A DNA stretch of 11,808 nucleotides from JANYJJ01 sp038241115 (GTDB taxonomy: Bacteria > Pseudomonadota > Gammaproteobacteria > Burkholderiales > Burkholderiaceae_C). Below the pieces are notes generated by a model. That model made no database searches and was not told the DNA's origin. It was given only the letters and a program-made list of their open reading frames with translations. Both the position numbers and the translations under genes were made by a program. The stretch covers positions 1-11,808 of the forward strand of contig JBBRGA010000109.1 in NCBI GenBank assembly GCA_038241115.1. The letters run 5' to 3'. This document shows positions 1 through 6,505 of the stretch, in pieces (position 1 is the stretch's first letter; each line of letters begins with the position of its first letter).

Positions 1-426
1 AGCGCCCCACCACCGCCCGCGCCGACCATCACGGCCGTCACGGCAACTCCGCCGCCCGCACCTGTGGTGATCGCACCTGCGCCGCCACCAGTGGTTGCCG
101 CTGCAGCACCCGCGCCGCCTGCGCCACCCGCACCAGTCGCCAAGCCGGCTGGCCCGGTTTCAGCGGGTACCGTGTGCTCGAAAATGCCGCCTCCAGAGGC
201 GCCCGGCGTTAACACAGAAGTGCAGGGCAGCATCGTTGTGCTGGCCACGCTGAAGGCGGGCCGGGTGGTTCAGGTTGACGTCGAGAAAAACACGCTCAAG
301 GGCGTCGCGGACCGACGCGTGATGCGCCAGTTTGTCAGCGCCGTTGAAACTGCGATGAAGGATGGTTACGCATGCTCTGGCGACGGCGTGCAAATACGGC
401 AAGAGTTTTATTTCGACATCAAGTAA
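1..426 (+). CDS. tonB: TonB-like energy transducer, C-terminal part (5' end outside window)
   Basis: The reading frame is open from base 1 to a TAA at 424-426, so the start lies upstream. About the first 50 codons are almost all Pro, Ala and Val, the typical periplasm-spanning linker of TonB. A compact domain of about 88 residues follows and ends in an EFYFDIK-like strand, as in TonB C-terminal domains that contact TonB boxes of outer-membrane receptors. TonB passes proton-motive energy from ExbB/ExbD to the outer membrane; exbB and two exbD genes follow on the same strand after 112 nt, which supports the call. Odd points: the usual Tyr-Pro start of the domain is replaced by a Cys-Ser-Lys-Met-Pro stretch, and there are two cysteines (codons 175-177 and 373-375) that could form a disulfide. 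The N-terminal membrane anchor is not visible, so another proline-rich periplasmic protein of the TonB superfamily is possible. Confidence 0.65.
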   Translation, partial: SAPPPPAPTITAVTATPPPAPVVIAPAPPPVVAAAAPAPPAPPAPVAKPAGPVSAGTVCSKMPPPEAPGVNTEVQGSIVVLATLKAGRVVQVDVEKNTLKGVADRRVMRQFVSAVETAMKDGYACSGDGVQIRQEFYFDIK

Positions 427-528
427 AGCCGGCATTGGCCAGTAAGCGCGTTGCTGAGCGCAAACGTCCGTGCCAAAAAGCCGCCATCCAACACCCCCCC
501 ACATTCAATCTTTAGCCTTGAATTTCCC

Positions 529-533
529 AGGAG
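529..533 (+). promoter_or_regulatory. Ribosome binding site that sets the exbB start
   Basis: AGGAG lies 5 nt before the ATG at 539. The reading frame is open further upstream (an ATG at 470), but that ATG has no comparable site, and starting at 539 gives a clean signal peptide. This decides the start of the first exbB. Confidence 0.7.
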
Positions 534-538
534 CCCTC

Positions 539-1405
539 ATGACCTTACGTTCAAACACTTTGTTCTCTCTCGTCCTGGTGGCCGCGTTGGCGGCCGCATT
601 GCCCCTTCCGGCACAAGCCCAGGATGCCAAACCTGCCGCATCGGCTCCGGAGGCTGCTGCTGTGGCGGCGCCGGCCTCCGCAACTGCTGTTGTGGCCGCA
701 CCGATGTCCAACGCAGGCGTGACCAGCAAAGAAACCGTCGACAACCCTTACGGCTTGGGCGCGTTGTGGGCGCAAGGTGACTTCGTTTCACGGGGCACGC
801 TGATCATCCTGGTGCTGATGAGCATGGGCAGTTGGTACATCTTGATAACCAAGCTGTATGAGAGCTTCAAGATCGCGGGCGAGGCTAAAAAGGCGCGTAA
901 AAACTTCTTCAAGGCTCCCAACTTGGCTGCTGGTGCCAAGTCCTTGAAAGAGGGCAGCGCCTTTCGCTTCATTGCCGACAGTGGCATTGCGGCCAGTGCG
1001 AACCACGAAGGTGACTTGACCAAAAATATCGATCACAACACGTGGGTGGCGATGGGCATGGAACGCAGCGTTTCGGATGTAAATAGCCGTTTGCAGGACG
1101 GTTTGTCGTTCTTGGCCACCGTCGGCTCCACCTCACCGTTCATCGGCTTGTTCGGCACGGTCTGGGGCATCTACCACGCGCTGACGGCGATCGGCATTGC
1201 GGGTCAAGCATCGATCGACAAAGTGGCTGGCCCAGTGGGCGAAGCGCTCATCATGACGGCCATTGGTTTGGCAGTGGCCGTGCCTGCGGTGCTCGGCTAC
1301 AACTGGCTGGTGCGTCGCAACAAGATCACCATGGAAAACGTGCGCGGCTTCGGTGCCGATTTGCACGGCGTGTTGATGGGCGCGAAGAGCAGCAGCGTTC
1401 GCTAG
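539..1405 (+). CDS. exbB: ExbB proton-channel subunit of the TonB system (with signal peptide)
   Basis: This 288-residue MotA/TolQ/ExbB-family protein is the inner-membrane channel that, with ExbD, energises TonB. Residues 1 to about 28 are a signal peptide ending in AQAQ, followed by a 40-residue Ala/Pro-rich stretch, then TM1 (about 87-103), a cytoplasmic loop, TM2 (about 189-212) and TM3 (about 234-255). TM2 has the LFGTVWGI motif with Thr207, and TM3 has GEALIMTAIG with Glu235 and Thr240. These match Thr148, Glu176 and Thr181 of E. coli ExbB with the same 28- and 5-residue spacings, so the channel looks functional. It is longer than E. coli ExbB (244 aa) because of the N-terminal extension, a form I know from other ExbB proteins. 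The start at 539 is chosen for its AGGAG site. It sits between tonB and two exbD genes. Confidence 0.93.
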   Translation: MTLRSNTLFSLVLVAALAAALPLPAQAQDAKPAASAPEAAAVAAPASATAVVAAPMSNAGVTSKETVDNPYGLGALWAQGDFVSRGTLIILVLMSMGSWYILITKLYESFKIAGEAKKARKNFFKAPNLAAGAKSLKEGSAFRFIADSGIAASANHEGDLTKNIDHNTWVAMGMERSVSDVNSRLQDGLSFLATVGSTSPFIGLFGTVWGIYHALTAIGIAGQASIDKVAGPVGEALIMTAIGLAVAVPAVLGYNWLVRRNKITMENVRGFGADLHGVLMGAKSSSVR

Positions 1406-1428
1406 ACCAACAGCCTGCTTCTAAGTCC

Positions 1429-1452
1429 GGTGTTGGCATTTCGCCCAACACC
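1429..1452 (+). other. Stem-loop in the exbB-exbD spacer
   Basis: GGTGTTGG (1429-1436) is perfectly complementary to CCAACACC (1445-1452), with an 8-nt loop. It lies 23 nt after the exbB stop and 35 nt before the exbD start. There is no following T-run, so it is not a standard terminator. A processing or stabilising hairpin is possible. Confidence 0.5.
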
Positions 1453-1487
1453 TTCAAACAAGCATTCAGACAAGAGAACAACGCACC

Positions 1488-1913
1488 ATGGCCTTCAACG
1501 TCGGCAGCGACAGCGGGGAAGACGAAATCAATGCCAGCATCAACACCACGCCATTGGTGGATGTGATGTTGGTGTTGCTCATCATCTTTCTCATCACCAT
1601 TCCGGTGGTCACGCAAACTGTGCCCATGAGTCTCCCGAAAGAGACCAACATTGCGCACCAAACCAAGCCCGAGAACATCGAGATTTCGGTCAACAAAGAC
1701 GGCGACGTGTTTTGGAATGCGAAAGCCGTCGCGGACAACGACACCTTGGTGAAAAAACTAAAGCAAATTGGCGTCCTGAACCCGCAGCCGGAGGTTCACA
1801 TACGCGGTGACGAGAAGGCTCGTTACGAATCGGTGGGCCGCGTCGTCTTTGCTTGCCAAAGGGCAGGCATTTTGAAGATCAGCTTCGTTACCGAACCACC
1901 TCCGAAAGGCTGA
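1488..1913 (+). CDS. exbD: ExbD (first of two tandem copies)
   Basis: This 141-residue ExbD/TolR-family protein is a proton-channel partner of ExbB. It has a short cytoplasmic N-terminus, a single transmembrane helix (about residues 22-42) and a periplasmic domain. The family motif N-T-T-P-L-V-D-V-M-L-V is present, with the proton-carrying Asp at residue 25, the same number as Asp25 of E. coli ExbD. Only a weak purine-rich site (AAGAGAA) precedes the ATG. It follows exbB by 82 nt and precedes the second exbD by 7 nt, so all are probably cotranscribed. Two exbD genes after one exbB resemble the tonB-exbB-exbD1-exbD2 arrangement described in Xanthomonas, where the second copy is not needed for iron uptake; whether that holds here is inference. 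Confidence 0.93.
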   Translation: MAFNVGSDSGEDEINASINTTPLVDVMLVLLIIFLITIPVVTQTVPMSLPKETNIAHQTKPENIEISVNKDGDVFWNAKAVADNDTLVKKLKQIGVLNPQPEVHIRGDEKARYESVGRVVFACQRAGILKISFVTEPPPKG

Positions 1914-1920
1914 GAACGTC

Positions 1921-2349
1921 ATGGGAATGAACATAGGAACGGGTGGCTCAGGCGAGCCTGAAGTCATGATGGACATGAACACCACGCCGCTGATCGACGT
2001 GATGCTGGTGCTGATCATCATGCTCATCATCACCATACCGGTGCAGCTGCATTCGGTGAACCTCAGCATGCCGGCGGGCAACCCGCCGCCGCCCACCAAA
2101 GAACCGGTGGTGGTGATGATCGACGTTGACTTCGACGGCACCGTGCTATGGAACGGCGAAGCACTGACCGATCGCAACGTGCTCGAAGCCAGGCTGAGTC
2201 AAGCCGCCTCTTTGGCCGATCAACCCGAAGTTCACCTGCGCCCCAACAAACTGGTCGAGTACAAATCGGTGGCTGCTGTGATGGCAAGTGCCCAGCGCTT
2301 GGGTATTACCAAGTTGGGCATCGTGGGCAACGAGCAGTTTGTGAAGTGA
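1921..2349 (+). CDS. exbD: ExbD (second tandem copy)
   Basis: This second ExbD/TolR-family protein has 142 residues. The N-T-T-P-L-I-D-V-M-L-V motif carries the transmembrane Asp at residue 26; the helix spans about 23-43 and is followed by a periplasmic domain. It differs clearly from its neighbour outside the helix, for example by a Pro-rich NPPPPTKEP stretch at about residues 59-67, so it is an old paralogue rather than a recent duplication. The gap to the previous gene is only 7 nt. The last base of its TGA stop (2347-2349) is the first base of an ATG that starts the next gene, which points to translational coupling with the TPR protein. Both copies keep the key Asp, so both could work in ExbB complexes, perhaps alternately. 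Confidence 0.92.
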   Translation: MGMNIGTGGSGEPEVMMDMNTTPLIDVMLVLIIMLIITIPVQLHSVNLSMPAGNPPPPTKEPVVVMIDVDFDGTVLWNGEALTDRNVLEARLSQAASLADQPEVHLRPNKLVEYKSVAAVMASAQRLGITKLGIVGNEQFVK

Positions 2350-3623
2350 TGAGGAACGCCCTGGGCGAGCTTTCATATTCGCGGCCCTCATCTGTGGCGC
2401 ATCGAATGGCCGGGTCTTTTCTAGCAGCGGTGTCTTTAACAGCAACCTTGTTGCTCTCTTCCACCCTGGCACATGCGCAGGGCCTGCGCCCTGAAGTCGG
2501 TAAGCCGCTGCAAGCCGCATCTGAACTCGTGAAGGCGCAAAAATTCAAGGACGCCCTGGCGAAGGTGCGCGAGGCTGACGCGGTGGGCGGTAAAACAGCC
2601 GACGAGACCTACCTGATCGAGCGCATGCGCATGTCGGCGGCCTCGGGTGCGGGTGATGTAGAGACCGCGGGCAAAGCATTCGATGCCATCAGTGGCAGCC
2701 CCAAATTGGCAGCGGCTGACAAGTTGCGCATGATGGAGTCGCTGGCAGGCAGCAGCTACCGGGCAGGCAACTACGCTGGCGCGATGCAGTGGAGTCAGCG
2801 CTATCTGCGCGAAGGTGGCACCAGTGCGTCGATACGGACGCTGTTGATTCAAAGCCAATATTTATCAGGTGACTTCGCGGGTGTACAAAAAGAACTGACC
2901 ACCGAGATCCAAGCCACCGAGCGCGCTGGCAGCTCTCCAGCCGAAGAGCGCATCAAGTTGCTCATGACCGCTGCGCTCAAGCAAAACGACACCGCTGCCT
3001 ACGTTTACGCGATGGAAAAGCTGGTCACTTACTACCCCAAAAAAGAATACTGGACTGACCTTCTGAGTCGCCTGCAACGCAAGCCCAATTTCAGCGATCG
3101 CCTTGCGCTTGACACCTATCGCCTCAGCCTGGCCACCGGGAGCATGACAAAGGCCAGCGATTACATGGAGATGGCACAGTTGGCGGTGCAAGCGGGCTAC
3201 CCCGTCGAGGGTAAGCAGGTTGTCGATAAAGGCTTTGCGGCAGGCGTGTTGGGAACGGGAGCCGAGGCTGAGCGCCACAAGCGCTTGAAAGACCTGATCG
3301 TCAAACGCACCGACGAAGACAAAGCCGCGCAAGCCTCCAATGAAGCTGAAGCCGCAGCCGCGAAAGACGGCAACGGGCTGGTGAGCGTAGGCTACAACCA
3401 AGTGCTGAACGGCCAAGCAGCCAAGGGCCTGGCAAGCATTCAGCAGGGCATCGCCAAAGGCGGGTTGAAGCGCCCGGAAGATGCCAAGTTGCACTTGGGG
3501 ATGGCGCAGCTTTTGGCAGGCGACAGCGCAAAGGCGCAGGCCACCTTCAAGACGGTGACTGGCGCGGACGGAACTGCGGATTTGGCGCGCCTGTGGGCGC
3601 TTTACGCCAAACGCAAGGGTTGA
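2349..3623 (+). CDS. Secreted TPR-repeat protein of the TonB operon
   Basis: A 424-residue protein with an N-terminal signal sequence: a hydrophobic core at about residues 21-39 and a likely cleavage site after Ala43 (AHA-QG). The rest is mostly alpha-helical, Ala/Lys-rich and full of TPR-like helix pairs such as A-G-N-Y-A-G-A-M and S-G-D-F-A-G-V. An Ala/Glu-rich stretch at about 331-345 may link two TPR blocks. It is probably periplasmic. No catalytic motif is seen, so it is likely a scaffold. TPR genes are known next to other exbB-exbD-tonB clusters, and the shared base with the exbD stop (TGATG) argues for coupled expression and a job in this machine. The ATG at 2349 is chosen for that overlap; the ATG at 2406 would leave a shorter signal peptide and is the main rival. 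The exact function is unknown to me. Confidence 0.8.
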   Translation: MRNALGELSYSRPSSVAHRMAGSFLAAVSLTATLLLSSTLAHAQGLRPEVGKPLQAASELVKAQKFKDALAKVREADAVGGKTADETYLIERMRMSAASGAGDVETAGKAFDAISGSPKLAAADKLRMMESLAGSSYRAGNYAGAMQWSQRYLREGGTSASIRTLLIQSQYLSGDFAGVQKELTTEIQATERAGSSPAEERIKLLMTAALKQNDTAAYVYAMEKLVTYYPKKEYWTDLLSRLQRKPNFSDRLALDTYRLSLATGSMTKASDYMEMAQLAVQAGYPVEGKQVVDKGFAAGVLGTGAEAERHKRLKDLIVKRTDEDKAAQASNEAEAAAAKDGNGLVSVGYNQVLNGQAAKGLASIQQGIAKGGLKRPEDAKLHLGMAQLLAGDSAKAQATFKTVTGADGTADLARLWALYAKRKG

Positions 3624-3651
3624 TCGGCGTACTACCGCGACGACCTTCCAC

Positions 3652-3681
3652 AAAAAAACCGACTCATCGAGTCGGTTTTTT
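3652..3681. terminator. Bidirectional intrinsic terminator between the TPR gene and the SDR gene
   Basis: CCGACTC (3659-3665), loop ATC, GAGTCGG (3669-3675), with seven A before and six T after. The symmetry lets it end the TonB operon on the + strand and the convergent dehydrogenase gene (stop at 3708) on the - strand. Confidence 0.9.
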
Positions 3682-3707
3682 ACTTTGCGCGATCGAGTGC
3701 TGAAGAC

Positions 3708-4475
3708 TCACTTTGGAGCGAGTCGAATCGCCCCGTCGAGGCGTATGACTTCGCCGTTCAGCATGTCGTTGGTGATGATCTGATGGACCAGCTTGGCGTA
3801 GTCGGCGGGCTTGCCCAAGCGGCTGGGGAAGGGCACACCCGCAGCCAGGGTGTCTTGCATTTCTTGGGGCATGGCGAACAACATCGGCGTGCCGAAAATG
3901 CCGGGCGCGATGGTCATGTTGCGGATACCGTTGCGCGCCAAGTCACGTGCGATGGGAAGCGTCATGCCCACCACACCGCCCTTGGAGGCTGAGTAAGCAG
4001 CCTGACCAATCTGGCCATCGAAGGCGGCCACGCTGGCCGTGCTGATGAGCACACCCCGCTCGCCAGTGGGCTCGGGGGCGTTGGCGCTCATCGCTTCGGC
4101 GGCGAGTCGGATCATGTTGAAGCTGCCGATCAAATTCACCGTGACGACCTTGGTGAATTGCGCCAGTGAATGCGCGCCGTCTTTGCCCACCGTTTTGGTG
4201 CCCACCGCGATGCCTGCGCAGTTCACCAAGCCCACGAGCTTGCCCATCGACAGGGCTTGGGCCACGACGGCCTTGCCGTCAGCCTCCGCGCTCACATCGC
4301 ATTTCACAAAAGCTGCGTTTGACGCGCCCAATTCGGCCACCAGGGCAGCTCCCTTGTCGGCTTGCAAGTCGGCAATGACGACTTTGCCGCCGTGTTCCAC
4401 CAGCATGCGCGCGGTGCCTTCACCCAAGCCGGATGCGCCACCGGTGACGATAAATACTTTGCCTGAAATTTCCAT
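3708..4475 (-). CDS. Short-chain dehydrogenase/reductase, 3-hydroxyacyl-CoA dehydrogenase type
   Basis: A 255-residue classical SDR. The dinucleotide-binding motif TGGASGLGEG is at residues 11-20; Asp36 at the end of the second strand indicates NAD(H) rather than NADP(H); NCAG is at 85-88; and the catalytic set is Asn114, Ser148, Tyr161 and Lys165 (YSASK). The overall style (MEISGKVFIVTGGASGLGEG start, TIAPGIFGTPM near the C-terminus) matches the HSD10-like 3-hydroxyacyl-CoA dehydrogenase group, which oxidises 3-hydroxyacyl-CoA in fatty-acid or branched-chain breakdown. The exact substrate is inference. I chose the ATG at 4475 because AAGG lies 8 nt upstream and the protein then starts as the family does; an in-frame ATG at 4517 has no such site. 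It is on the same strand as adk, 125 nt downstream, and ends at a shared hairpin terminator. Confidence 0.9.
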   Translation of the reverse strand: MEISGKVFIVTGGASGLGEGTARMLVEHGGKVVIADLQADKGAALVAELGASNAAFVKCDVSAEADGKAVVAQALSMGKLVGLVNCAGIAVGTKTVGKDGAHSLAQFTKVVTVNLIGSFNMIRLAAEAMSANAPEPTGERGVLISTASVAAFDGQIGQAAYSASKGGVVGMTLPIARDLARNGIRNMTIAPGIFGTPMLFAMPQEMQDTLAAGVPFPSRLGKPADYAKLVHQIITNDMLNGEVIRLDGAIRLAPK

Positions 4476-4600
4476 GCTGGGAACCTTGCTGAAATGGTTG
4501 ATAGGTGTCGAAGGCAATCACTGCACTTGAAAGACCCGTTGCTGAAGACTGCGCCAATGACCGCTTTTAAAAACTGACCACAGAGGCAATTTGTTTGACC

Positions 4601-5254
4601 TCAGGCCAATGCCGCGAGCGCGCGCTCAGTGATTTCGTCCACGCTGCCAGTGCCGCTTATTTTTCGGTAAGCGGGAGCCTGGCCATCGCCGCTGTGCGAC
4701 CAATCCGAGTAGTAAGCCACCAGCGGGCGCGTTTGACTTTGGTAGACGTCGAGCCGCTTGCGCACAGTGGCTTCTTCGTCGTCTGCGCGCTGGATCAAAT
4801 CTTCGCCGGTGATGTCGTCTTTGCCTTCAACTTTCGGCGGATTGAAGCGCAGGTGATAGGTGCGGCCCGATGCAATGTGCACTCGGCGCCCGCTCATGCG
4901 CTCGATGATGGCGGCGTCGGGAACATCGATTTCCAGCACCAAGTCGAGCTTCACGCCGGCAGCTTTCATGGCGTCGGCTTGCGGAATGGTTCGCGGAAAT
5001 CCGTCGAACAAAAAGCCGTTGGCGCAGTCAGCTTCGGTGATGCGTTCTTTCACCAGGCCGATGATGATGTCGTCGCCCACCAAGGCTCCGGAATCCATTA
5101 CTTTCTTGGCCGCCACGCCCATTGGTGAGCCGGCCTTTACAGCAGCGCGCAGCATGTCGCCGGTGGAAATTTGAGGGATTCCGAACTTCTTGCAAATGAA
5201 GGCCGCTTGCGTGCCTTTGCCCGCACCCGGGGCGCCCAACAAAATCAATCTCAT
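4601..5254 (-). CDS. adk: Adenylate kinase
   Basis: A 217-residue cytoplasmic enzyme that interconverts ATP + AMP and 2 ADP. The P-loop GAPGAGKGT is at residues 7-15, the AMP-binding segment STGDMLR at 30-36, DGFPRT at 84-89, and a full-length LID domain at about 122-160 beginning G-R-R-V-H. The LID has no zinc-binding cysteines, as in other Gram-negative long-form enzymes. Length and motifs match the family with nothing missing. The start has a strong site (GAGGA at 5261-5265, 6 nt upstream). It follows kdsB after 189 nt, a neighbourhood I associate with Burkholderiales. The long gap and a possible extended -10 at 5337-5345 suggest it can also be expressed apart from the LPS genes upstream. 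Confidence 0.97.
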   Translation of the reverse strand: MRLILLGAPGAGKGTQAAFICKKFGIPQISTGDMLRAAVKAGSPMGVAAKKVMDSGALVGDDIIIGLVKERITEADCANGFLFDGFPRTIPQADAMKAAGVKLDLVLEIDVPDAAIIERMSGRRVHIASGRTYHLRFNPPKVEGKDDITGEDLIQRADDEEATVRKRLDVYQSQTRPLVAYYSDWSHSGDGQAPAYRKISGTGSVDEITERALAALA

Positions 5255-5299
5255 GGCTTGTCCTCGTTATTTTTTTGGTGCGGTTTACGGCTGAGCCGC

Positions 5300-5319
5300 A
5301 ACGCTGTGGAGGCAGCGTT
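5300..5319 (-). other. Stem-loop in the adk leader
   Basis: AACGCTG (5300-5306) and CAGCGTT (5313-5319) form a perfect 7-bp stem with a 6-nt loop, 45 nt upstream of the adk ATG. No T-run follows on the - strand, so it is not a clear kdsB terminator. It may structure the adk mRNA leader. Confidence 0.4.
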
Positions 5320-5336
5320 TACGCCGCTCGAAATCG

Positions 5337-5345
5337 AGAATAGCA
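5337..5345 (-). promoter_or_regulatory. Possible extended -10 promoter element for adk
   Basis: Read on the - strand this is TGCTATTCT, an extended -10 (TGn plus TATTCT), about 83 nt before the adk start. No good -35 is seen at 17 nt. A short palindrome CTCGAAATCGAG (5327-5338) overlaps its downstream edge. Confidence 0.3.
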
Positions 5346-5443
5346 CGCAGTCTGTGAGTCTGGCTAACACCTTCGCGCGGCTGCGCAGGTCTGCGCGCGG
5401 GCCCAACGCATCGGCCAATTAACGCCTGATTGAAGGTGCCAGT

Positions 5444-6199
5444 TCAAGTGCTGCGAGAGCACCAAGCGCGCACCCTTTCCAGGTCGGCCGGAGTGTCGAC
5501 GCCGGGCTTTGGTGTGAGTTGCGTGACGTGCACGGCAATGCGTTCGCCGTGCCACAGAACGCGCAGTTGCTCGAGCGATTCGGTGATCTCGATGGGGCTG
5601 ATGAGCAGGCCGGGAAAGGCTCTCAAGAAGCCGGCGCGATATGCATAGATGCCGACGTGGCGAAGTGGCGGTGGCGAGCTGATCGCAGCTGAATTCGGTG
5701 CGTCACGCCAGCAAGGGATCGGCGCGCGTGAAAACAGCAAGGCCCGGCCCTTGGCGTCGAGCACTACTTTGACAACGTTGGGGTTCAACCATTCGTCGGC
5801 GCTGGCAATGGCGTGCGCCACGGTGCTCATCACGCAGTCGCCGTGGGCCTGCAGTTCTGCGGCGCAAGCGTTGATGAGTGCAGGCGCTATCAGTGGCTCA
5901 TCGCCTTGCACGTTCACCACCAGGTCATTACCGTCCAAGCCCAGCAGATCGCAGCATTCCGCCAAGCGGTCGCTGCCCGTGGCGTGGTCTACACGGGTCA
6001 GAACGGATGTGATGCCGTGCGCCGCACAAGCTTCGACGATGTCAGCGTGGTCAGCGGCCACCACCACGCGCGAGGCAGCGGACAACAGGGCTTGCCGGGC
6101 CACGCGCACCACCATGGGCAAGCCGGCGATATCGGCCAGCGGCTTGCGTGGGAGGCGTGTCGAGGCGAGTCGCGCGGGGATGAGAACGGTGAAGTTCAA
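5444..6199 (-). CDS. kdsB: 3-deoxy-manno-octulosonate cytidylyltransferase (CMP-Kdo synthetase)
   Basis: A 251-residue cytoplasmic enzyme that couples CTP and Kdo to CMP-Kdo, the donor for the LPS inner core. E. coli KdsB has 248 residues. Visible motifs: IPARLASTRLPRKPL at 7-21 (nucleotide binding), VQGDEP at 97-102 with the metal-binding Asp100, RHVGIYAYR at 180-188, ESLEQLRVL at 207-215 and PGVDTPADLERV near the end. The start codon is TTG (6199-6197): its TTGA shares four bases with the TGA stop of the preceding Trm112 gene, and no in-frame ATG lies near the expected N-terminus, where the conserved F-T-V-L-I-P-A-R follows at once. Translation probably depends on coupling to the upstream gene. 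With lpxK it forms a lipid A/Kdo cluster. Confidence 0.95.
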   Translation of the reverse strand: MNFTVLIPARLASTRLPRKPLADIAGLPMVVRVARQALLSAASRVVVAADHADIVEACAAHGITSVLTRVDHATGSDRLAECCDLLGLDGNDLVVNVQGDEPLIAPALINACAAELQAHGDCVMSTVAHAIASADEWLNPNVVKVVLDAKGRALLFSRAPIPCWRDAPNSAAISSPPPLRHVGIYAYRAGFLRAFPGLLISPIEITESLEQLRVLWHGERIAVHVTQLTPKPGVDTPADLERVRAWCSRST

Positions 6200-6453
6200 G
6201 GCTGTGGCGTGCTGGGGTCAGCGGTCGAAACAGCGGCAGACCCGGCGGCAGATTCAACCGTGGTTTCGGCGCTCGCTGTGTCCAAGCTGCGCGCTGCGTT
6301 TTCCAGCATCACGGGGATGCCGTCGTGAACTGGAAAAGCCAAACGGTCGGCATGGCAAACCAATTCATGCCGCTCGCTTTGCGGTGGCCGTTGGTGTTCC
6401 AGGGGGCCTTTGCAAACTGGGCAAACCAAGAGGTTGAGCAGGCGGGTGTCCAT
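6196..6453 (-). CDS. Trm112-family small zinc-ribbon protein (YcaR-like)
   Basis: An 85-residue protein. Residues 1-51 match the YcaR/Trm112 fold: it begins MDTRLLNLLVCPVCKG with Cys11 and Cys14, has Cys33 in L-V-C-H, then R-L-A-F-P-V-H-D-G-I-P-V-M-L. E. coli YcaR (60 aa) also lies next to kdsB. The bacterial role is not settled; eukaryotic Trm112 activates methyltransferases. Odd point: residues from about 57 are a low-complexity Ala/Ser/Thr tail not expected in the family, which runs into the kdsB start. The ATG at 6453 has AGGA 6 nt upstream and is preferred over an in-frame ATG at 6567 that would lie inside lpxK. It is 52 nt after lpxK. Confidence 0.88.
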   Translation of the reverse strand: MDTRLLNLLVCPVCKGPLEHQRPPQSERHELVCHADRLAFPVHDGIPVMLENAARSLDTASAETTVESAAGSAAVSTADPSTPQP

Positions 6454-6505
6454 GGCATTTCCTGAGGTTATGCAGTTTGTGGCGCGTGCCGAGCGGCTGT
6501 TCGCG

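Noticed and set aside
2148..2348. Upstream in-frame extension of the TPR gene
   Set aside because: It overlaps the second exbD in another frame and would place the signal peptide inside the protein.
2865..3653. 262-codon - strand reading frame opposite the TPR gene
   Set aside because: The + strand frame has a signal peptide, TPR-like helices and operon context; the - strand frame shows no family motif and runs into the terminator.
4476..4600. Possible terminator between adk and the dehydrogenase gene
   Set aside because: Only a 4-bp stem can be drawn ahead of the T-run on the - strand; too weak to call.
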